Positions 59,144 to 64,000 of a DNA stretch of 64,000 nucleotides are shown here, piece after piece. The stretch lies in NCBI GenBank assembly GCA_964631595.1, contig CAZVXL010000002.1, positions 49,142 to 113,141 of the forward strand, in the 5' to 3' direction. Source of the stretch: UMGS1312 sp964631595. Lineage in GTDB: Bacteria > Bacillota > Clostridia > Oscillospirales > CAG-272. The notes beneath the pieces were generated by a model. That model was not told the DNA's origin, searched no databases, and saw only the letters and a program-made list of their open reading frames with translations. Every line of letters starts with the position of its first letter. Within the stretch, counting starts at the first letter, position 1. The translations under genes and the position numbers were made by a program.

Positions 59144-61375
59144 ATGGAACATAAGAATTGGAACGGATTTGTGTCGGGCGCTTGGCAAAACGAGATAAAC
59201 GTCCGAGATTTCATACAGAAAAACTACAGAGAATATACCGGAGATGACAGCTTCCTTGAAGGAGCTACCGAGCGTACCGGTGAGGTCATGAAGAAGGTGG
59301 AGCTTCTGCTTGCACTTGAAAGACAGTACGGCGGAGTTCTTGATATAGATACGGCTACCGTGTCATCCCTCACCAGCTATTCCGCGGGATATATCGATAA
59401 GGATAAGGAGCTGATCGTCGGACTTCAGACGAACCGCCCGCTGAAGCGCGGCGTGAGCCCCTTCGGTGGCATCAGAATGGCACGTCAGGCGTGTCAGGCT
59501 TACGGCTATAAGCTCTCCGATAAGATCGAGGAGAAATTCCGCTTCCGCACCACGCACAATGACGGTGTTTTCCGCGCATATACGGATGAGATGAGACAGG
59601 CGAGAAAGTGCCATGTCATCACGGGACTTCCCGATGCATACGGACGCGGCAGGATCATCGGTGACTACAGGCGCGTGGCACTTTACGGCGTTGACCGCCT
59701 GATCGAGGAGAAAAAGCACGATAAGGCATCGCTCACCTCGGGCAATTTCGACACCGATGCCATTCGCCTCAACGAGGAGCTCTATCAGCAGATCGCCTTC
59801 CTCGGCTATATGAAGGAGATGGCGGCAATGTACGGCTACGATATATCCGCCCCCGCTGCCGATGCGCGTGAGGCGATACAGTGGACGTATTTTGCCTATC
59901 TCTCCGCGATCAAGGAGCAGAACGGCGCCGCAATGTCACTCGGCAGAGTTAGCACCTTCTTCGATATCTATATCGAGCGTGATATCGAAAAGGGTATTCT
60001 GACCGAGAAGGGAGCACAGGAGCTTATCGACGATTTTGTTATCAAGCTTCGCTTGGCGCGCCATCTCCGTACACCCGAGTACAACGAGCTGTTCGGCGGA
60101 GATCCCATGTGGATCACCGAGGCTGTCGGAGGAATGGGCGAGGACGGCAGAACGCTTGTCACGAGATCCAGCTTCCGCATACTGAATACGCTCTATACCC
60201 TCGGCTCATCTCCCGAGCCGAATCTCACCGTGCTTTGGTCGGCGGCTCTGCCGGAGGGCTTCAAGAAATACTGCGCCAAGGTCTCCGTCGATACCGATTC
60301 CATTCAGTATGAAAACGACGACGTGATGCGCCCTGTGTACGGGGACGACTATGCCATTGCGTGCTGTGTTTCCGCGATGAAGCTCGGCAAGCAGATGCAG
60401 TTCTTCGGTGCCCGCTGTAATCTTGCGAAGCTCTTGCTCATAGCGCTCAACGGCGGCTATGACACGACCGGAGGAATACATATAGGCCCGCAGATGGATG
60501 TGCTTGACGGAGAATCCCTTGACTACGAAAAGGTATCCGAGCGCTTCGGCATCTACGTCGAATGGCTTGCAAGGCTTTACGTGAATACCATGAACGTCAT
60601 TCACTATATGCACGATAAGTATTGCTACGAAAAGGTGCAGATGGCGCTTCACGATACGGAGGTGCACCGATTCATGGCATTTGGCATAGCCGGACTGTCC
60701 GTCGTTGCGGACTCCCTCAGCGCGATAAAATACGCATCCGTCCGTCCGATCAAAAACTCCGACGGATATATTACCGATTTCGAGTGCAGCGGAGATTTCC
60801 CGAAATACGGAAACGACGATGACAGAGTGGATCTCATCGCACGCGATCTGACTCATATGATGATCTGTGAGCTGAGAAAAACTCCCACCTACAGAAATTC
60901 CGAGCATACGCTGTCCGTGCTGACCATCACCTCCAATGTGATGTACGGCAAGAATACCGGCGCGACACCCGACGGAAGAAAAGCGGGCGCGGCATTTGCA
61001 CCGGGTGCGAATCCGATGCACAACCGAGAGGAGAACGGCGCTCTCGCATCGCTCAATTCCGTTGCTAAGATAAGCTATGACGATTGCAGAGACGGTATAT
61101 CCAATACGTTCTCGATAACCCCCGAGGCACTCGGCAACAGCAAGGAGACGAGAGTCTCTAACCTTGTGTCGATCCTTGACGGATATTTTGCAAAGAAGGC
61201 TCATCATATAAACGTCAATGTTCTCAACCGCGAAACGCTTGTTGCGGCGTATAACGATCCCGAGGCATATCCGAATCTCACGATCCGAGTTTCCGGATAC
61301 GCCGTCAACTTCCATAAGCTTTCGAGAGAACAGCAGAGGGAAGTGATCAGCCGTACCTTCCACGAGTCCGTATGA
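59144..61375 (+). CDS. pflB: Formate C-acetyltransferase (pyruvate formate-lyase)
   Basis: A 743-residue PFL converting pyruvate and CoA to acetyl-CoA and formate. The catalytic cysteine pair is C407-C408 (ACCVSAMK) and the glycyl-radical site is R715-V-S-G718-Y. Length and motifs match canonical PflB. AAGGGAG precedes the start. It overlaps its activase by 4 bases. It is controlled by the ZTP riboswitch upstream, linking formate supply to folate one-carbon need. Confidence 0.97.
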   Translation: MEHKNWNGFVSGAWQNEINVRDFIQKNYREYTGDDSFLEGATERTGEVMKKVELLLALERQYGGVLDIDTATVSSLTSYSAGYIDKDKELIVGLQTNRPLKRGVSPFGGIRMARQACQAYGYKLSDKIEEKFRFRTTHNDGVFRAYTDEMRQARKCHVITGLPDAYGRGRIIGDYRRVALYGVDRLIEEKKHDKASLTSGNFDTDAIRLNEELYQQIAFLGYMKEMAAMYGYDISAPAADAREAIQWTYFAYLSAIKEQNGAAMSLGRVSTFFDIYIERDIEKGILTEKGAQELIDDFVIKLRLARHLRTPEYNELFGGDPMWITEAVGGMGEDGRTLVTRSSFRILNTLYTLGSSPEPNLTVLWSAALPEGFKKYCAKVSVDTDSIQYENDDVMRPVYGDDYAIACCVSAMKLGKQMQFFGARCNLAKLLLIALNGGYDTTGGIHIGPQMDVLDGESLDYEKVSERFGIYVEWLARLYVNTMNVIHYMHDKYCYEKVQMALHDTEVHRFMAFGIAGLSVVADSLSAIKYASVRPIKNSDGYITDFECSGDFPKYGNDDDRVDLIARDLTHMMICELRKTPTYRNSEHTLSVLTITSNVMYGKNTGATPDGRKAGAAFAPGANPMHNREENGALASLNSVAKISYDDCRDGISNTFSITPEALGNSKETRVSNLVSILDGYFAKKAHHINVNVLNRETLVAAYNDPEAYPNLTIRVSGYAVNFHKLSREQQREVISRTFHESV

Positions 61376-62100
61376 TCGGATACGTCAATTCCGTGCAGAG
61401 CCTCGGAGCCGTTGACGGGCCGGGTGTGAGATTCACCGTATTTCTTCAGGGCTGTCCGCTCCGTTGCGGCTGCTGCCACAATCCGGATACATGGGAGCCG
61501 GACGGTGGAACTCCGTATACGGCGGCGGATATCGCAGATAAGGCAGAGCGCTACAGGGAATATTTCGGAGAGACCGGCGGAGTGACCCTCTCCGGCGGAG
61601 AGCCGCTGATGCAGGCGGAGTTTGCCGAGGAGGTATTCACCCTCTGCCGCGAGAGGGGAATAGGCACCTGCCTTGATACCTCAGGCTGCACCGGAGCCTC
61701 GGAGAGCGCGATGAGAGTGCTGTCCGTGACAGACCGCGTGCTCCTTGATATCAAGTATACCGATGACGAAAGGTATCGCAGGTATGTCGGGTGCGGTATC
61801 GAAAAGCCGCTTGAGCTTCTCGGGTATCTCAACAGAGAGGGGATACCCACGACACTGAGACAGGTGATCATTCCCGAGCTGAACGGCGATGACGACAATA
61901 TACGCGCGCTCGGTGAGCTTGCGGGGTACGGGTGCGTTGATACGGTGGAGCTTCTGCCCTTCAAAAAGCTGTGTACGGTCAAGTACCGCGAGCTCGGGAT
62001 TCCTTTTCCGTTTGAGGCTCGGCGCGAGCCGACGGCGGCGGAAACGGAGATGCTTCGCGCACGGCTTGCGGAGCTTGTACCGAATATAACTGTCATCTGA
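61372..62100 (+). CDS. pflA: Pyruvate formate-lyase activating enzyme
   Basis: A 242-residue radical-SAM activase that installs the glycyl radical on PflB. The cluster triad is C28, C32 and C35 (GCPLRCGCC). It lacks the ferredoxin insert of the activase at 16251, as expected for PflA. It starts within the pflB stop (ATGA overlap). Confidence 0.96.
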   Translation: MIGYVNSVQSLGAVDGPGVRFTVFLQGCPLRCGCCHNPDTWEPDGGTPYTAADIADKAERYREYFGETGGVTLSGGEPLMQAEFAEEVFTLCRERGIGTCLDTSGCTGASESAMRVLSVTDRVLLDIKYTDDERYRRYVGCGIEKPLELLGYLNREGIPTTLRQVIIPELNGDDDNIRALGELAGYGCVDTVELLPFKKLCTVKYRELGIPFPFEARREPTAAETEMLRARLAELVPNITVI

Positions 62101-62103
62101 TAT

Positions 62104-62137
62104 GACGGCACGGATGTCTTTCGGCGTCCGTGCCGTC
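62104..62137 (+). terminator. Hairpin after pflA
   Basis: A perfect 11-base stem GACGGCACGGA / TCCGTGCCGTC with a 12-base loop. The T run after it is poor, so termination may be partial. Confidence 0.6.
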
Positions 62138-62209
62138 CCGTTTGTGCGGATTATCCATATAAAACAGCACCGCACCGATTTTATTGTTACTAAAATAAGC
62201 GATTTGTCC

Positions 62210-62238
62210 TTGATTTTTTTTACCGTATATTATATAAT
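62210..62238 (+). promoter_or_regulatory. Promoter for the SIS-domain gene
   Basis: TTGATT (62210-62215) and TATAAT (62233-62238) with a 17-base spacer, about 55 bases before the start codon. Confidence 0.8.
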
Positions 62239-62293
62239 ATCCTTGTAGAAAGATAATGCGGAAATTCTGCTTTTTGAAAGGTGATGTGTAAAA

Positions 62294-63334
62294 ATGATAA
62301 ATCTTGAAAAAGAAATCAGAGAACAGCCCTCCGTACTGGCGGGAATCTGTGAGAAAAACTGCGAAACGGTTCAGAAGATCGTTGATGCCGCAAAGGCGGC
62401 GGGAGTTCACGGCATTTATTTTGCCGCAAGAGGAACCTCCGATCACGCCTGCATCTACGCACAGTATCTTTTCGGTATCCTGTGCGGAATACCCTGTACT
62501 CTCGGAACTCCCTCCGTATTCACAAAGTACGGAGCTCACGTCGATCTCTCCGGAATGCTCGTTATCGGCGTATCTCAGTCCGGTAAGGCAGAGGACGTTA
62601 TCGAGGTGATAAAGAGCGCAAAGAGCGACGGCGCGATAACCGTTGCTCTCACCAATGCCGAGGGATCTCCCCTTGCGGCAGAGGCGGATTATCATCTTTT
62701 CTGCGGCGCAGGCCCCGAGGTCTCTATCGCCGCAACAAAGACCTTTACCTCCCAGATGTACCTCCTTGCGGCTCTTGCCGTTAAGTGGTGCGGATGCGAG
62801 AAGCTTCTTGCGGAGCTGAAGGCACTTCCCGAGGTGGCACAGTGCTTCCTTGACACCATGCCCGACATGATCGAGGAGCTTGCGAAGAAGTACAGCGATA
62901 TCTCCGGTGCGGTGCTTCTCGGACGTGGAATATCCTATCCCATAGCTCTTGAGGGTGCGCTTAAAATGCTTGAGACAAACAAGCTCAAGATGAAGGGCTA
63001 CCCCATTTCCGATTTCCACCACGGCCCGATCGCTCAGATCCATAAGGGAGACCTTGTGTTTGTCCTTGCTCCCGCCGGTAAGGTATTTGACGACTGTAAC
63101 GAGATCATCGGAAAGCTGCACGGCGTTGAGGCGGACGTAGTCGTCCTCACCGATGATGAGAATGCTGTGTTCGAAAACTGCACCAAGGTGCTTCTGCCGA
63201 GCACCGGAAGCGAGCTTACATCTGTATTCATGCAGGTCATGTTCTTCCAGATGCTTGCCTGCAAAATGACTATCGTGCGCGGTATCGACCCCGATGTTGC
63301 CGGCGTTATCAATAAGGTTACCATAACGAAATAA
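62294..63334 (+). CDS. SIS-domain sugar-phosphate isomerase/deaminase-like protein
   Basis: A 346-residue protein with two SIS domains like the isomerase half of GlmS, AgaS and FrlB-type deglycases. The first contains ARGTSDHA and SQSGKAEDV; the second contains GRGISYPIALEGALKM and DFHHGP. There is no glutaminase domain, so it does not take ammonia from glutamine; it may be a sugar-phosphate deaminase, isomerase or deglycase. AAAGGTGATG precedes ATG 62294. The evenly biased codons suggest good expression. It ends at a hairpin before the PRPP synthetase-like gene. Confidence 0.85.
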   Translation: MINLEKEIREQPSVLAGICEKNCETVQKIVDAAKAAGVHGIYFAARGTSDHACIYAQYLFGILCGIPCTLGTPSVFTKYGAHVDLSGMLVIGVSQSGKAEDVIEVIKSAKSDGAITVALTNAEGSPLAAEADYHLFCGAGPEVSIAATKTFTSQMYLLAALAVKWCGCEKLLAELKALPEVAQCFLDTMPDMIEELAKKYSDISGAVLLGRGISYPIALEGALKMLETNKLKMKGYPISDFHHGPIAQIHKGDLVFVLAPAGKVFDDCNEIIGKLHGVEADVVVLTDDENAVFENCTKVLLPSTGSELTSVFMQVMFFQMLACKMTIVRGIDPDVAGVINKVTITK

Positions 63335-63344
63335 ATATTTGGGG

Positions 63345-63371
63345 AAGCCTGCCCTGACCGACAGGCTTTTC
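63345..63371 (+). terminator. Terminator after the SIS-domain gene
   Basis: Stem AAGCCTG / CAGGCTT with a 10-base loop, followed by a short T run. Confidence 0.7.
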
Positions 63372-63448
63372 CTGTTTTATGCGGCTCGGCTCGGTACAGC
63401 CGAAACAGATATGACCTCATCGGTCGGATAAAGAAAGGACAAGCAGAT

Positions 63449-64000
63449 ATGAATAACCCAAACGGCGAGCTTTTGATCATCGGTATGCGCGGCTGCGAGG
63501 ATTTTGTGGCGGAGGTCGATGCCTACCTGACCGCGGGACTCGGAGACCGCAACAAAACGTATATTTCCAAGGTCGATTGCCCCAGATTCGGCTCGGGTGA
63601 GGCGAAGGCGCTGTTGCATGAATCAATGAGAGGACACGATGTGTTTATAGTGTCCGATTGCTTTAACCACGGAGTAAAGTATAAGATGCACGGCATGGAG
63701 GTGCCCATGAGTCCCGACGATCATTTTCAGGACTTGAAGCGCGTGATCCATGCGATAGCGGGAAAGGCAAGACGCATCAACGTCATCATGCCCATGCTTT
63801 ACGAGGGCAGACAGCACCGCCGCACGGCTCGTGAGTCTCTTGACTGCCCGATGGCGCTTCAGGAGCTTGTGAATATGGGCGTGTCGAACATCATTACCTT
63901 TGATGCTCACGACCCGAGAGTGCAGAACGCGATCCCTCTCCACGGCTTCGATAACGTTCGCCCGACCTATCAAATGATAAAGGCACTTGTTCACACGTAT
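63449..64000 (+). CDS. Ribose-phosphate pyrophosphokinase-like protein, 3' end outside window
   Basis: The frame is open to the end of the window; 184 residues are seen. It has the PRPP synthetase layout: KVDCPRFGSGEAKALL where the substrate loop lies, a basic YEGRQHRRTARES stretch at the ATP site, and FDAHDPRVQNAIP as the variant of the FDxHxxQxQ motif. The enzyme would make PRPP from ribose 5-phosphate and ATP for purine, pyrimidine, His and Trp synthesis. The signature is more divergent than in the main Prs of Bacillus, so a clostridial paralogue type is likely. AAAGGAC precedes ATG 63449. Confidence 0.88.
   Translation, partial: MNNPNGELLIIGMRGCEDFVAEVDAYLTAGLGDRNKTYISKVDCPRFGSGEAKALLHESMRGHDVFIVSDCFNHGVKYKMHGMEVPMSPDDHFQDLKRVIHAIAGKARRINVIMPMLYEGRQHRRTARESLDCPMALQELVNMGVSNIITFDAHDPRVQNAIPLHGFDNVRPTYQMIKALVHTY

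Overview
The window looks like the chromosome of an anaerobic Clostridia-type Firmicute, probably an uncultivated gut lineage near Oscillospirales. This is inferred from gene families and arrangement, not from a marker phylogeny. Supporting features are the dgt-dnaG-rpoD cluster, a T-box leader before ilvB, a ZTP (pfl) riboswitch before pflB, a BlaI/BlaR1-type pair, GTP-dependent PEP carboxykinase, a dockerin protein, and two separate glycyl-radical enzymes with their activases. The DNA is moderately GC-rich. Many promoters match TTGACA-17-TATAAT closely, and ribosome sites are mostly strong GGAGG types. I saw no rRNA, tRNA, IS element, prophage or CRISPR array.

Layout. 1-2963 (+): the end of mutS2 and a rhamnulokinase. 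3033-12854 (-): an apparent eight-gene operon, in transcription order NusG-II protein, Gx transporter, apbE, miaB, ylbF-like, mutS, mutL, tgt, joining flavinylation, tRNA modification and mismatch repair. 13040-16071 (+): a degenerate ThyX-like protein, a CDF metal exporter and a GH109-like oxidoreductase. 16251-19512 (+): a glycyl-radical activase and an unassigned glycyl-radical enzyme. 19752-22171: a membrane glycosyltransferase facing a metallophosphoesterase. 22413-24099 (+): BlaI-type repressor and M56 sensor protease with two operators. 24213-27102 (-): an oxidoreductase and an orphan solute-binding lipoprotein. 27255-31866 (-): rpoD, dnaG, dgt, rpmE.

32086-35772 (+): an unknown anchored protein, a GNAT protein and rqcH. 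35917-37262 (+): a DUF3343 protein and a cysteine desulfurase-like enzyme. 37263-38435 (-): a DUF815 AAA ATPase. 38610-44398 (+): T-box, ilvB, ilvN, ilvC, ilvD and a SUKH protein. 44580-47689 (-): phosphatase-family protein, DUF1846 protein and lexA. 48112-49695 (+): a secreted cohesin-like/dockerin protein. 49925-55428 (+): a two-component system followed by a VTC-DUF4956-CotH operon; the two promoters share a direct-repeat architecture. 55574-57352 (+): PEP carboxykinase. 57426-58859 (-): an ACT-ACT-metallo-beta-lactamase-fold protein. 58980-62100 (+): riboswitch, pflB and pflA. 62294 to the end (+): a SIS-domain protein and the start of a PRPP synthetase-like gene.

The metabolism suggested is strictly fermentative: pyruvate cleavage by formate lyase, PEP/oxaloacetate interconversion, branched-chain amino acid synthesis and some sugar catabolism. 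The strongest candidates for undescribed biology are the two-component/VTC/DUF4956/CotH module with its shared promoter boxes, the ThyX homologue lacking the catalytic signature, the M56 sensor with a non-penicillin-binding C-terminus, and the glycyl-radical enzyme of unknown substrate.
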